Assembly: GCA_007125435.1 (NCBI GenBank)
Contig: SLDF01000401.1
Coordinates: forward strand, 1 to 13,322
Source: Saprospiraceae bacterium
GTDB taxonomy: Bacteria > Bacteroidota > Bacteroidia > Chitinophagales > Saprospiraceae
Direction: 5' to 3'
Length of the DNA: 13,322 nucleotides
In this document: positions 1-7,366 of the stretch, piece after piece
Position numbering within the stretch: position 1 is the stretch's first letter
Layout: every line of letters begins with the position of its first letter
Notes under the pieces: model-generated
What the model saw: only the letters and a program-made list of their open reading frames with translations
Told to the model about the DNA's origin: nothing
Database searches by the model: none
Position numbers and translations under genes: made by a program

Positions 1-158
1 AAGAGTCAAATGTCGAAAAGTCTGAAAGTCCAAAGTCGAAGGTCACTTTAGAAGATAAAAGACAAAAGGAAAAAGATAAAAGGAACATTTTAAAAGAGCC
101 AAGGAAAAAGAAGAGAAAAAAGAGTCAAATGTCGAAAAGTCGAAAGTCTGAAGGTTTG
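1..158. repeat. Purine-rich GTC/AAAGG simple-repeat block 1
   Basis: Low-complexity, strand-asymmetric DNA built from 7-8 bp units of the form GTCGAAA / GTCTGAAA / GTCCAAA, running into a second unit type (AAGATAAAAGACAAAAGGA, from 52). Both unit types recur at 257-340, 553-650 and 4985-5112, always purine-rich on the + strand. Open frames through it are short and biased in composition, so I call it non-coding. I associate such tracts with Bacteroidota intergenic DNA; a function is not evident. The block is cut by the window edge, so its true start is unknown. Confidence 0.8.
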
Positions 159-159
159 A

Positions 160-194
160 AGGAGCATAGGAGCTCAGGAGCTCAGGGGCTTAGG
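160..194. repeat. Octamer tandem repeat (AGGAGCTC-type)
   Basis: Four consecutive 8-bp units: AGGAGCAT (160-167), AGGAGCTC (168-175), AGGAGCTC (176-183) and AGGGGCTT (184-191), then a partial AGG. The unit length is close to that of the neighbouring GTC repeats but the sequence differs. It looks like a short microsatellite, likely variable in copy number; no gene is near enough to be phase-switched by it. Confidence 0.75.
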
Positions 195-256
195 TGTAGC
201 CATTAATTATTTGATATATTTTTTGTATCTAAGAAGATATTCTAAGGTGTCTTTTT

Positions 257-340
257 GGTCAGAAAGTCGAAGGTCGCTTTGGAAGCTTACAAAAGGAAAA
301 AGATAAAAGGAAAAGGATTACGGAAAGTCGAAAGTCAAAA
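257..340. repeat. Purine-rich GTC/AAAGG simple-repeat block 2
   Basis: This is a second block of the same family. GTCGAAGGTCGCTTTGGAAG (266-285) closely matches the stretch from 36 in block 1 and the stretch from about 5061 downstream of the sigma operon, and AAAAGGAAAAAGATAAAAGG follows as in block 1. It lies about 50 bp before structured repeat copy A. No coding content is supported. Confidence 0.75.
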
Positions 341-390
341 GCATTGTCCTCCAAAGTGGAGAGCTTGTCAAACCAAGTATATCGGAGGGC

Positions 391-536
391 ACATTTCATT
401 TTTTCGCTTTGGGCATCACCCTCGTCCTATCGTCCTCGGGTCGCTACGCTTCGTGGCTCACTATTCGTTCGGCCTCGATTTCGCTATGCTACATCGAGTC
501 TGTCTGCGCCACCACTCCGCATCGCTGATGCAAAAC
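391..536 (+). repeat. Structured intergenic repeat, copy A
   Basis: A ~145-bp element also found at 9456-9603 (copy B, same strand) and 13048-13140 (copy C, opposite strand, truncated). Shared landmarks are TTTGGGCATCACCC (408-421), GGGTCGCTACG (438-448), CGGCCTC (470-476), GAGTCTG (496-502), CGCCACC (507-513) and CATCGCTGATGCAA (520-533). An inner stem CTCGAT (474-479)/ATCGAG (493-498) closes a 13-nt loop. GCATCA (413-418) can pair with TGATGC (526-531) outside it, and GGT.GC (439-444) with GC.ACC (508-513) between them. A is the most diverged copy. It could be a non-autonomous REP/MITE-like element or a small structured RNA; no transposase is present in the window. Confidence 0.85.
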
Positions 537-552
537 TTTAGAGAATGACAAC

Positions 553-650
553 AAAAGTTAAAGGTCAATAAGAACCAAGGGGATGGGATAAGATAAAAGA
601 CAAAAGGAAGAAGATACGAAAGGTCAAAAGTCGGATAGTCGAAGGTCGTG
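553..650. repeat. Purine-rich GTC/AAAGG simple-repeat block 3
   Basis: Same family as block 1, starting about 20 bp after structured repeat copy A. It contains AGATAAAAGACAAAAGGAA (591-609) and a 22-nt stretch (608-629) identical to 4994-5015 on the far side of the sigma-factor operon, so the operon is bracketed by directly repeated blocks. No gene is supported on either strand. Confidence 0.75.
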
Positions 651-967
651 CCATGCAAATCTAACCTTGCTTAGACTTATCAGAAGTAATATGAGTGACA
701 AACACTCGTTTTATAAGCGTCGTCCGTTGTATTAAGGTTAATATTTTGTGATCTAGCAGATAGCCTGTGAGTTAGTGGGCTTATTTCAGGAATGTTCATG
801 CAGAGAACAACTCCCGCCAGTATTGATCCTCCAAAAGTATTATTCTATAACAGGAACCACTTCATTTATGGCTTCATCACTTTTTTTTCAAAAAAAATAT
901 AAAGCCATACAACCATTTATACCATATAGAACCACTATATCAATAGAATGAAATAACAACTGTTTTT
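651..967. other. Non-coding leader region of the sigma-factor operon
   Basis: No open frame of coding character lies here. The region is AT-rich and must hold the promoter of the downstream operon, but I cannot assign a convincing Bacteroidota promoter pair (TTTG / TAnnTTTG); AATATTTTG near 739-747 is the nearest resemblance and is not a match. A hairpin at 867-909 is listed separately. A three-codon frame ATGAAATAA at 948-956 sits just before the sigma gene and is probably chance. Confidence 0.6.
867..909 (+). promoter_or_regulatory. AT-rich hairpin upstream of the ECF sigma gene
   Basis: A 43-nt interrupted inverted repeat. The outer arms TATGGCTT (867-874) and AAGCCATA (902-909) are perfectly complementary, and the inner arms are T8 (881-888) and A8 (890-897) separated by one C. 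It ends 58 nt before the start codon of the sigma gene. As RNA it would form a two-tier hairpin in a leader; as DNA it gives bent A/T tracts that could act as an UP-like element or repressor site. It could also be a bidirectional terminator, since the T8 run lies within the structure. Role unknown. Confidence 0.5.
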
Positions 968-1483
968 TTGGAACAATTACCGGAAGAAGAATTGATAGCG
1001 TTGTGCAAAAAGTTTGATAGAAGTGCTCAATTTGAGCTGTATCGACGGTATAAAGACAGTTTGTTCACCCTCGCTATTCGAATGGGGATGGAGCCGGCGG
1101 ATGCAGAGTGGGCTTTACAAGATGGATTTATTCAAATATTTAAGAGTATTTCATCATTTAATGGAGACTCCGGTGTATATGCCTGGATGCGCACCATTTT
1201 GCTGCGCTCCATTTCAAAGACAAAGAAAATATTGATTCAACCCACAGATCAACTTGATTGCCTTGCTGAGACGGTGGGTGAGTCACTTCCAGATTGGGAT
1301 AAAGAAGCATTGCAGTTAGCCTTTGAGCAATTGCCTCCAGGTTATAGAACCGTACTGACGCTGTATTATCTAGAGGATATGACGCATAGAGAAATTGGAG
1401 CAGTATTGAAGATTTCCGAAGGAACTTCCAAGTCACAGCTGTATCACGCCAAGCAAAAATTAACAACCTTGCTAAAGGTCTGA
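968..1483 (+). CDS. ECF (sigma-70 family) RNA polymerase sigma factor
   Basis: A 171-residue protein of normal length for an extracytoplasmic-function sigma factor. Sigma region 2 covers about residues 5-85, with the helix 'ALIRMGMEPADAEWALQDGF'-like stretch followed by FIQIFKSISSF, and the tryptophan-containing strand VYAWMRTILL. Sigma region 4 covers about 110-170 (LPPGYRTVLTLYYLEDMTHREIG, then a helix-turn-helix and the ending YHAKQKLTTLL typical of this family). It should direct RNA polymerase to the promoters of a small regulon, usually including its own. The start is read as TTG at 968: an in-frame stop (TAG, 944-946) rules out longer forms and no in-frame ATG lies before region 2. Its stop abuts the ATG of the next gene with no gap, which fits co-transcription and translational coupling with a cognate anti-sigma factor. 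Family call is secure; the inducing signal is unknown. Confidence 0.93.
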   Translation: MEQLPEEELIALCKKFDRSAQFELYRRYKDSLFTLAIRMGMEPADAEWALQDGFIQIFKSISSFNGDSGVYAWMRTILLRSISKTKKILIQPTDQLDCLAETVGESLPDWDKEALQLAFEQLPPGYRTVLTLYYLEDMTHREIGAVLKISEGTSKSQLYHAKQKLTTLLKV

Positions 1484-2074
1484 ATGATGAAAGATAATGA
1501 CAAAAAAAAGCAATGGGGTAAAAACCTATCTAAACTAAAAACTCACCTGACAAGACCAAGTCTTGACAATAGGATGAAGCAAGCGTTAGACAGGTTGGAG
1601 TGGCGTACTAAACTAGAAAAATCCTTGCCCACTCACACAGCACCAGAACGCTGGGAAGATATAGAGAAAGGAATATACCCAAAACAACCTCTATTAAGTC
1701 CTAAAAAACTAAAATGGATGGCCCTGTTTATTATCCTAATAAGCACCCTTGTGCTCTATCTGTATCTGTTGGATTTTGCGGATGAGAATCAAACTGATAC
1801 TCATGAACACTTGAATGAAGAAGTAGATATGGCCTGGGACTCAAAACAATGGCTGTATTTTGATGAATTTTGCGAAGAACACTTTATTTCTTGCGATATA
1901 TTAAACATGGACTCCCTTCATACCGAATGGGATGAAACCGTAAGAAATTTGTTTGATTTAAAAGAGTCTATAAGAGAGTATGGTAAGGAAGAGCTTTTGC
2001 TGCATGAGCTAAATCGTCTGGAAGCCGAGTACACTGAATTGGTCACTCGATTCTTAAACACCCTTTTATCATGA
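1484..2074 (+). CDS. Single-pass membrane protein, probable anti-sigma factor
   Basis: 196 residues. A basic, hydrophilic N-terminal part (1-77) with a helical, Lys/Arg-rich start is followed by one membrane segment (about 78-98, WMALFIILISTLVLYLYLL) and an acidic C-terminal part (99-196) predicted to be periplasmic, with two cysteines in FCEEHFISC. I see no zinc-binding HxxxCxxC anti-sigma motif. The anti-sigma call therefore rests on topology and position: it starts directly after the sigma gene stop (ATG ATG at 1484-1489) and overlaps the next gene by 4 bp (ATGA). By family precedent the cytoplasmic part would hold the sigma factor and the periplasmic part would sense the envelope. It could be an unrelated membrane protein of the operon. 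Confidence 0.7.
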   Translation: MMKDNDKKKQWGKNLSKLKTHLTRPSLDNRMKQALDRLEWRTKLEKSLPTHTAPERWEDIEKGIYPKQPLLSPKKLKWMALFIILISTLVLYLYLLDFADENQTDTHEHLNEEVDMAWDSKQWLYFDEFCEEHFISCDILNMDSLHTEWDETVRNLFDLKESIREYGKEELLLHELNRLEAEYTELVTRFLNTLLS

Positions 2075-2958
2075 ATAAAAAGCTTCTTTTCTTACTTCTT
2101 GCTTTTTCAGCACCAATTCTGAGTATAAAGAGCTACGCTCAAGAAAATCTATATGTATCAGAAAGGCAGCTTGTTATAGAGCAGGCAACTGATCGGATCA
2201 AAAAGCTTTACATTAATGTAGAAAAAGCTACAGTAATTATAAGCACCTGGAAAGAACCGTCTATAAAAGCAGAGGTGCGCTTTATCAGCAGGCATACACA
2301 AGAAAGAATTACTTTACAAGAGTTGGCTTTTCTAGACCTTACTTCGGGTGCACAGGGCAGCACTTATTATATGCGTACTGTTGTAAAATTACCGCGAAGG
2401 CAGGCACTTCCAGAGTCAGCACTTACATTTAATATTCGATTGTATATACCCGAAGACATGGAGATAGAACTTATCAGTAAATTAGGAAAAATCTCGATAG
2501 ATGGGGGTGACATGCCTGTGTCTATACAGCTTCATCTTAGTCAATTAGATATAATCAATGCCACTCTTAAAGGGAGCATCCAACAGAATTTTGGTTCCCT
2601 TTTGTTAAAAGAAAGCATTTTCAATGGTAAAATCGACCTAAAACAAACTAATGCGCGCTTTGAGCATGTAGGAGGAGATTTATCTCTAAGCGGAGAATCC
2701 GGCAAATGGACATTTCATTCATTAACAGACATAAAATCTCTGCTTATTAATTCCAAGAGAGCAGAAATCAGCTGTATTACAGCAGCAAACACTCCTCTCA
2801 ATATGATGCTTAATGGCGCACGTGTACAATTGCATCCGGATTTACCAATTGCAATGGCAAAAACCGGCAATAAACAATACCGAGTAGGATCCAAAGAGGT
2901 ACATACTAACATACAGATGAATAATACTGATGGTCTTATAAAAATAAACCCAAAATAA
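2071..2958 (+). CDS. Exported DUF4097-like beta-strand protein
   Basis: 295 residues with a clear signal peptide: basic start MNKK, hydrophobic core LLFLLLAFSAPIL and probable cleavage after SYA (residue 23). The mature part is rich in alternating hydrophobic strands (for example IKKLYINVEKATVIISTW, then repeated short strands from about 130 to 290), as in DUF4097 / 'head GIN' putative adhesins that form right-handed beta-solenoids. Such proteins commonly sit beside sigma/anti-sigma pairs in Bacteroidota; their biochemical role is unsettled. The ATGA overlap with the preceding membrane-protein gene suggests translational coupling. It should be in the periplasm or on the outer membrane; no lipobox is visible. 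The family assignment is from pattern only. Confidence 0.72.
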   Translation: MNKKLLFLLLAFSAPILSIKSYAQENLYVSERQLVIEQATDRIKKLYINVEKATVIISTWKEPSIKAEVRFISRHTQERITLQELAFLDLTSGAQGSTYYMRTVVKLPRRQALPESALTFNIRLYIPEDMEIELISKLGKISIDGGDMPVSIQLHLSQLDIINATLKGSIQQNFGSLLLKESIFNGKIDLKQTNARFEHVGGDLSLSGESGKWTFHSLTDIKSLLINSKRAEISCITAANTPLNMMLNGARVQLHPDLPIAMAKTGNKQYRVGSKEVHTNIQMNNTDGLIKINPK

Positions 2959-2967
2959 AAGCCGAAT

Positions 2968-4260
2968 ATGAAAATGCTTAAAACAACAATGGTTCTTTAC
3001 TTTCTCTTTTGCTTTAAGTTAGTGTTTTTGAACGGGCAAATAAGCCCTGACGATAGAATACTTGAAACAGACTTAGATTCCGTTCAGGTGATATATTTAG
3101 ATAATTACTACGCTATGTACCAAAGTCTCTCAGAGGCAAAGTGGAGCGTCTATATCAATTTGATTGCAGACAATAGATTAGCCCCAGGAGAACTAGGTGG
3201 GCTCATTCCTTTCAATACATTTGGATTTGAACATCTCGTAGGCAACAGATCATCTTTTTATGGAGAACTACAGCTAGGAGATACATATTTCAGAAATAAG
3301 AAACTCACTCCTTTAACAACCCTATCATTGAATGGTCGGTATTTCTTTAAAACGAGCAGAGATCGATTACTACAAAGGTCGAGAAGCAATCTTACTGGTC
3401 CATTTGCATCAGCGGGATACCTGTATCAGTTGAGAGATGACAAAGCCGACGGACAAGGGTTTAGGTTAGCGGCTGGTTGGCAAAATAGGATCTTTCAATA
3501 TGGATACTATATAGTTTCTCTTGAATTGACTGGAATCTATGGACTTACAAACATAAGGTACGAGCCCACTTTAGATGAAGCAGTAGGTACCAATCTGATT
3601 GAATCCTATGGGTGGATCTTTCGCCTTTTACCCAGAATTAACATGGGGGTTTCTTTGGGCGAAAGACCATTTGCATTACCTAACTGTGCCATATTGTCTT
3701 GCCAAAGAGAAAGAGACTATCTGTTAAAGTGGAACTTCCTGACACTCATGCCTATCCTGGGGCAGTTACAGTCGACTTCCATTGAATTTGAGAACAAACT
3801 AAGAAACAGCCCAATCTCTATTTTGACAGGTGTTTCATTTCGATTTCTAAATGAACAACTATTTAACTTTTCAGATGGAAGTTCAGTAATTAGCTCTCGG
3901 GCATCTGCTTTCAGACTATTTTTAGAGCCTAGGTACTACTGGAATCTGAAGAAAAGGGACTTGAAAGGTGAGGCTGGTAGTGGTTTCTCTGCGAATTTTA
4001 TTGGACTAGAGGTACTCATAGAAAGAGGGGTGTTTAGTAATTCAGTAGACGATAACTTAATTCAAAGGTCTGATTCTGGGTTTACCTCCTTTTTCCTTAA
4101 TCATGGATGGCAACGAGAGTTTGGAAAAAACTTTTGGGTTCAAGCCAGATTAGGGCTTGCTTTTACAAAAGGTGAGGTACTTTGGATTGAGCAGAAAAAG
4201 ATTGTCGATAGCAATTTATTCCGGCCTGCCGGTGATATTAAATGTGGTTTTTATCTATAA
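2968..4260 (+). CDS. Predicted outer-membrane beta-barrel protein
   Basis: 430 residues. An N-terminal signal peptide (MKMLKTTMVLYFLFCFKLVF, cleavage near LNGQ, residues 21-24) is followed by an extended region with many amphipathic, aromatic-girdled strands, such as WSVYINLIADNRL, SSFYGELQLGDTYF, FASAGYLYQL, FRLAAGWQNRIFQYGYYIVSLELTGIYG and FWVQARLGLAF, ending in CGFYL. That pattern suits an outer-membrane barrel. No plug, SusC or OmpA domain is recognisable, so I assign no substrate. It starts 9 nt after the preceding stop; a second ATG at 2974 would shorten it by two residues only. Two cysteines (NCAILSCQ) lie in what would be a loop. It is probably an envelope target of the operon's own sigma factor. 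Confidence 0.62.
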   Translation: MKMLKTTMVLYFLFCFKLVFLNGQISPDDRILETDLDSVQVIYLDNYYAMYQSLSEAKWSVYINLIADNRLAPGELGGLIPFNTFGFEHLVGNRSSFYGELQLGDTYFRNKKLTPLTTLSLNGRYFFKTSRDRLLQRSRSNLTGPFASAGYLYQLRDDKADGQGFRLAAGWQNRIFQYGYYIVSLELTGIYGLTNIRYEPTLDEAVGTNLIESYGWIFRLLPRINMGVSLGERPFALPNCAILSCQRERDYLLKWNFLTLMPILGQLQSTSIEFENKLRNSPISILTGVSFRFLNEQLFNFSDGSSVISSRASAFRLFLEPRYYWNLKKRDLKGEAGSGFSANFIGLEVLIERGVFSNSVDDNLIQRSDSGFTSFFLNHGWQREFGKNFWVQARLGLAFTKGEVLWIEQKKIVDSNLFRPAGDIKCGFYL

Positions 4261-4272
4261 ATTTTATAAATC

Positions 4273-4956
4273 ATGAAGTTTAGATTTATCAGCTTACTGA
4301 TTCTCTCGGGCGTGATTATTATGGCTTGCACTAAGGAGAATATCAACAGGACTATCATAGGTCAGTTTAGCTTTGGACAAAATATTAGCTATCCTTGTGT
4401 TGACATTGATACGACAACCTATTTTTTGAGGTATACACTTGAAGATCATCAAGTCTGCCTTGATCGTGATTTTTTACTCAGTCATCCCAATTGCGGTACT
4501 GGAATTCCATCTCCTCCATCTAGAGAAATTTTAGCAAGTCCTCCATTTAACGGTGAAATAGACCCTATGCCCATAGTTAGATTTCAATTTATAAGGCATC
4601 TACATAGCATTCATATTAACACGGAAGAGTCTATCTTAGGTACCAACCTTTTATTGGGCGACATTGATGAATGGCGAGTACAAGCAAGTCTATGGTTCTC
4701 TAATAGAAAAATGTGTCCAGAGGATCGTCAGAATTCTTTACACGTCGATAGGGTTCAGGTTTTTAGCGCTTCGCCTTTCCTATCAGCACCATATGGAGAC
4801 TCTTCATATTTTATTGTTACAGATATTGAAACTTTAACAAATAATTTATCGGGCAGTTTTATAATATCTTTCAGATTTCGATTGGATGTTTTTGATGCCA
4901 ATCACAAACAATTAAAGATCAGAAGTGGTGAAGGCCGTGTGCCTATTTCTTTATAG
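4273..4956 (+). CDS. Predicted lipoprotein of the sigma-factor operon
   Basis: 227 residues. The N-terminus (MKFRFISLLILSGVIIMAC) ends in a lipobox-like IMAC with the cysteine at residue 19, so it should be lipid-anchored, probably to the outer membrane. The mature part carries several cysteines (SYPCVD, HQVCLD, HPNCGT, RKMCPED) and strand-rich segments; I recognise no known domain. It starts 12 nt after the barrel-protein stop, and together with that gene could form a surface pair. It is the last gene of the operon; the repeat-rich gap follows. Function not assignable. Confidence 0.65.
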   Translation: MKFRFISLLILSGVIIMACTKENINRTIIGQFSFGQNISYPCVDIDTTTYFLRYTLEDHQVCLDRDFLLSHPNCGTGIPSPPSREILASPPFNGEIDPMPIVRFQFIRHLHSIHINTEESILGTNLLLGDIDEWRVQASLWFSNRKMCPEDRQNSLHVDRVQVFSASPFLSAPYGDSSYFIVTDIETLTNNLSGSFIISFRFRLDVFDANHKQLKIRSGEGRVPISL

Positions 4957-4984
4957 GATAAAATCAATAATCGTAAATCAGGGA

Positions 4985-5112
4985 ATGATAAGAAAGAAGA
5001 TACGAAAGGTCAAAATTCGGAAAGTCGAAGGCCTGATAGTCAAAGGTCTAAAGGTCAGAAAGTCGAAAGTGGCTTTGGAAGATAAAAGACAAAAAGGAAG
5101 AAGATAAAAAGC
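4985..5112. repeat. Purine-rich GTC/AAAGG simple-repeat block 4
   Basis: This block begins about 30 bp after the lipoprotein gene and repeats the units of blocks 1-3 in the same orientation. It contains 4994-5015, identical to 608-629, then GTCGAAAGTGGCTTTGGAAG (5061-5080) and a GATAAAAGACAAAAAGGAAG run. A short frame crossing it only reflects the absence of stops in purine repeats. Being transcribed downstream of the operon, it would give an unstructured purine-rich 3' end. Confidence 0.75.
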
Positions 5113-5293
5113 GGTGTGAGGTGATGTGGTTGCCTAAATGCCATATCAAAGCTGAATCCAATCCTCAGTGAGGCGACATATTAATAGCGCAGGGCGTCAG
5201 CTTTGGGTTTACTGTCCATGTGATAACCATGAATTCAAGCGGATAACCCGACACGTAAGGTCACACCCTATTAACAATCACTCCACAAACGAA
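5113..5293. other. Convergent intergenic gap with a weak hairpin
   Basis: Between the end of the + strand operon and the end of the - strand phospholipase gene. The only structure I find is TGATGTGG (5122-5129) facing CCATATCA (5141-5148): eight pairs including one G-T, with an 11-nt loop. It could act as a terminator for the - strand gene, since a T-run follows about 11 nt later on that strand (the complement of the A-rich repeat end), but spacing is poor. I see no gene in the stretch. Confidence 0.35.
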
Positions 5294-7141
5294 TCATCTA
5301 AATTCCTTGAACAGCTCCTTTGCCTCGGGTGTACTGAGGACTTCATCGGCATATTCGCTGCCTATCCGGACCAATTCCAGGTATCTGTGCCACTGGAGTA
5401 AGCCGACTTTGTCGACGGGAGGATGGAGGTGTAAGTCCGCTAGTTTGAGAGCGTCTTTGTACTGACTGTAGCTGGCCAAGACCATAGACTCCATCATAAG
5501 TGAGGTTATTTTGGGTGTCTTTATCTTTTTGCCTTTGACGGTGTTGATGATATACTGCCAGGAGTCCGGTACTTTGTTATAGTTGAGTTTATAGTCTTTG
5601 TTTTTATGGAGAGTGACGGCGATTTTAATGGCGATGTTATTATTTTGGAGGATATTAATGGGGAGATTGTTGATGAGTCCTCCGTCGACCCATAGGTCAT
5701 TGCCTCTGACTACCGGAGGAAATACGCCGGGCAAAGCTATGCTGGCTCGTACAGCTTGATCAAGGGGGCCTCTATCGATGATGACAGGTTTCCTCTTGGT
5801 CATATTAGAGGCCATACAAGAAAAGTTTATCCATAGGTCTTCGATATTGACGTGACCAAAGTATTTGTGCATACATCGATCGAGGTCTTCGCCTTTCATG
5901 ATGGATATAATGGGTATGATATTCATGTTTTTCCGGCGAGTAGGTGCCTCTACGGCCAGTTCATAGAGGCAGTTGACAAACTCTTCATTACCCATATCCA
6001 TAGCAGCCGCGGCCGCGGCTAGAGCACCGGCGCTTGTACCACAGAAATAATCAATGGGTACACCATTTTCTAAAAATGTCTTGATAATACCTACATGGGC
6101 CATTCCTTTGGCTCCTCCTCCTGCGCAGGCAATGCCTATGGTACACCCTCTGATGAATCTGGCGATCCGATGTATATCAGATGACCTATCCATCCTGACA
6201 TGATGATGAAGGTCTACATCTCTTTTCTCTAGAAAAAAGCGTGTATTTTGTGGGCGTTTGCTTCCATCCTCATGCAATAGAACGAGGTGTTTCTCCTTCA
6301 GCCTGAAGTAAAATTTCTCATCAAAAATAATCTTCTCAATAGGGCTCAACTCAAAGTCATCATCAAAGTCTTTGATGAAGTAATATATGTCAGCCTGTCT
6401 TATGGCTTTACTGACCCATGCAGGCTCGTCTTCATTTGCTGTGAAAAGAACGTATTCATTATTGATCTCCAGGTCGTCAATAGCTTGTTGTATTTTTCCA
6501 TTGATCAAGGGGTCTGTGCTTTCGAGATCGGCCTTGGTGATATTGCACATGCTTAAGATCTCTTGCTGACTGACTACATGAACTTGTGCATGTCGAGCAA
6601 TTTCTTTCTGCACACCTTCAACAAAGGTAGCAAACCGCTGACTATTGGTTCTTGCAACAAAGACAATATTGCGCACTGGTGATAAAGTCTTGGGCGTATA
6701 TTGGCTAGTCGCTCTTTTGATGACAGTATTCATCACATTGAACATCATATCCGGGAACAGTGCTGCTGCTTTGTGCAAGGCTTCGTCTGACATCTTGAGT
6801 AGCACCGCATCTCTGATAGCTATTACGCTGGCTGTTCTAGGCTCCTTAGTGAAAATACCAATTTCTCCCACTGATTGCCCCTGAACGATATCTCCCAGTT
6901 TACGATAAGATCCATCCTCATCTTCAAAAACGGCGGATAACCGGCCGTGTAATAAAAAGTAAATACAGTCAGACGGCTCACCTTGCCTGATAATCTTATC
7001 TCCGCCTTTGACATAGACCCATTCAAGAGAGCCTTCCAGTGCTGACCACTGTTCATCAGTAATTTGACCAAATACCGGTCTTAATGCAGCTTTTGCTGAC
7101 TCTATTTGCGAAGGTTGATTGGTATTATTTTTTTCACTCAT
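5294..7141 (-). CDS. Cyclic-nucleotide-binding NTE/patatin-family phospholipase
   Basis: 615 residues. Residues ~20-140 form a CAP/PKA-type cyclic-nucleotide-binding domain with the phosphate-binding cassette GEIGIFTKEPRTAS (92-105), including the conserved Glu and Arg. Residues ~155-330 resemble the linker before the catalytic domain in neuropathy target esterases (RQADIYYFI, HLVLLHEDG, DIHRIARFIRG). The patatin domain (about 333-500) has the oxyanion loop GGGAKG (341-346), nucleophile motif GTSAG (Ser370) and the dyad Asp in DGG (Asp486), so it should be an active serine lipase or lysophospholipase. No membrane segment or signal peptide is seen: cytoplasmic or membrane-associated. It is the last gene of the - strand signalling row, 225 nt after the cyclase, and may have its own promoter in that gap. 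It is a plausible receptor for the cyclase product; the actual ligand is inference. Confidence 0.92.
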   Translation of the reverse strand: MSEKNNTNQPSQIESAKAALRPVFGQITDEQWSALEGSLEWVYVKGGDKIIRQGEPSDCIYFLLHGRLSAVFEDEDGSYRKLGDIVQGQSVGEIGIFTKEPRTASVIAIRDAVLLKMSDEALHKAAALFPDMMFNVMNTVIKRATSQYTPKTLSPVRNIVFVARTNSQRFATFVEGVQKEIARHAQVHVVSQQEILSMCNITKADLESTDPLINGKIQQAIDDLEINNEYVLFTANEDEPAWVSKAIRQADIYYFIKDFDDDFELSPIEKIIFDEKFYFRLKEKHLVLLHEDGSKRPQNTRFFLEKRDVDLHHHVRMDRSSDIHRIARFIRGCTIGIACAGGGAKGMAHVGIIKTFLENGVPIDYFCGTSAGALAAAAAAMDMGNEEFVNCLYELAVEAPTRRKNMNIIPIISIMKGEDLDRCMHKYFGHVNIEDLWINFSCMASNMTKRKPVIIDRGPLDQAVRASIALPGVFPPVVRGNDLWVDGGLINNLPINILQNNNIAIKIAVTLHKNKDYKLNYNKVPDSWQYIINTVKGKKIKTPKITSLMMESMVLASYSQYKDALKLADLHLHPPVDKVGLLQWHRYLELVRIGSEYADEVLSTPEAKELFKEFR

Positions 7142-7366
7142 TCACGATCAAATTGTATTTTATCTAGCTTTTTAACCCGCTTTATGCATTAGGGTTTCGA
7201 AAATAGTTTACCCAAACCACCTGCTTCTTCTTGATTAATCCCCATTTTAGTTGCGTTTGTATTAATCTATCACCATTCGAGTCTGAGTAATAATTTAATG
7301 TCATTATAAGAAGTAATGCTTTTAAAAAAAACGACTTTGCGATTGACCAAATTACAAGAGGAAAAA

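Noticed and set aside
391..536. Remnant of an insertion sequence with transposase
   Set aside because: No transposase motif or frame is found in or next to any of the three copies; they are too short to be autonomous.
255..548. 97-residue open frame on the + strand, with a 65-residue frame inside it
   Set aside because: It runs through purine-rich repeat block 2 and structured repeat copy A; the equivalent frame is not kept in copy B, and composition is not protein-like.
1..650. CRISPR-like repetition
   Set aside because: Units are 7-8 bp, contiguous and variable, without unique spacers of constant length; no cas gene is present.
4925..5107. 60-residue frame starting inside the lipoprotein gene
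   Set aside because: Its Lys/Arg/Val-rich sequence is the translation of purine-rich repeat block 4; the start overlaps the lipoprotein gene end.
5168..5401. 77-residue + strand frame overlapping the phospholipase 3' end
   Set aside because: Its second half is antisense to the well-supported phospholipase gene and nothing in it resembles a known protein.
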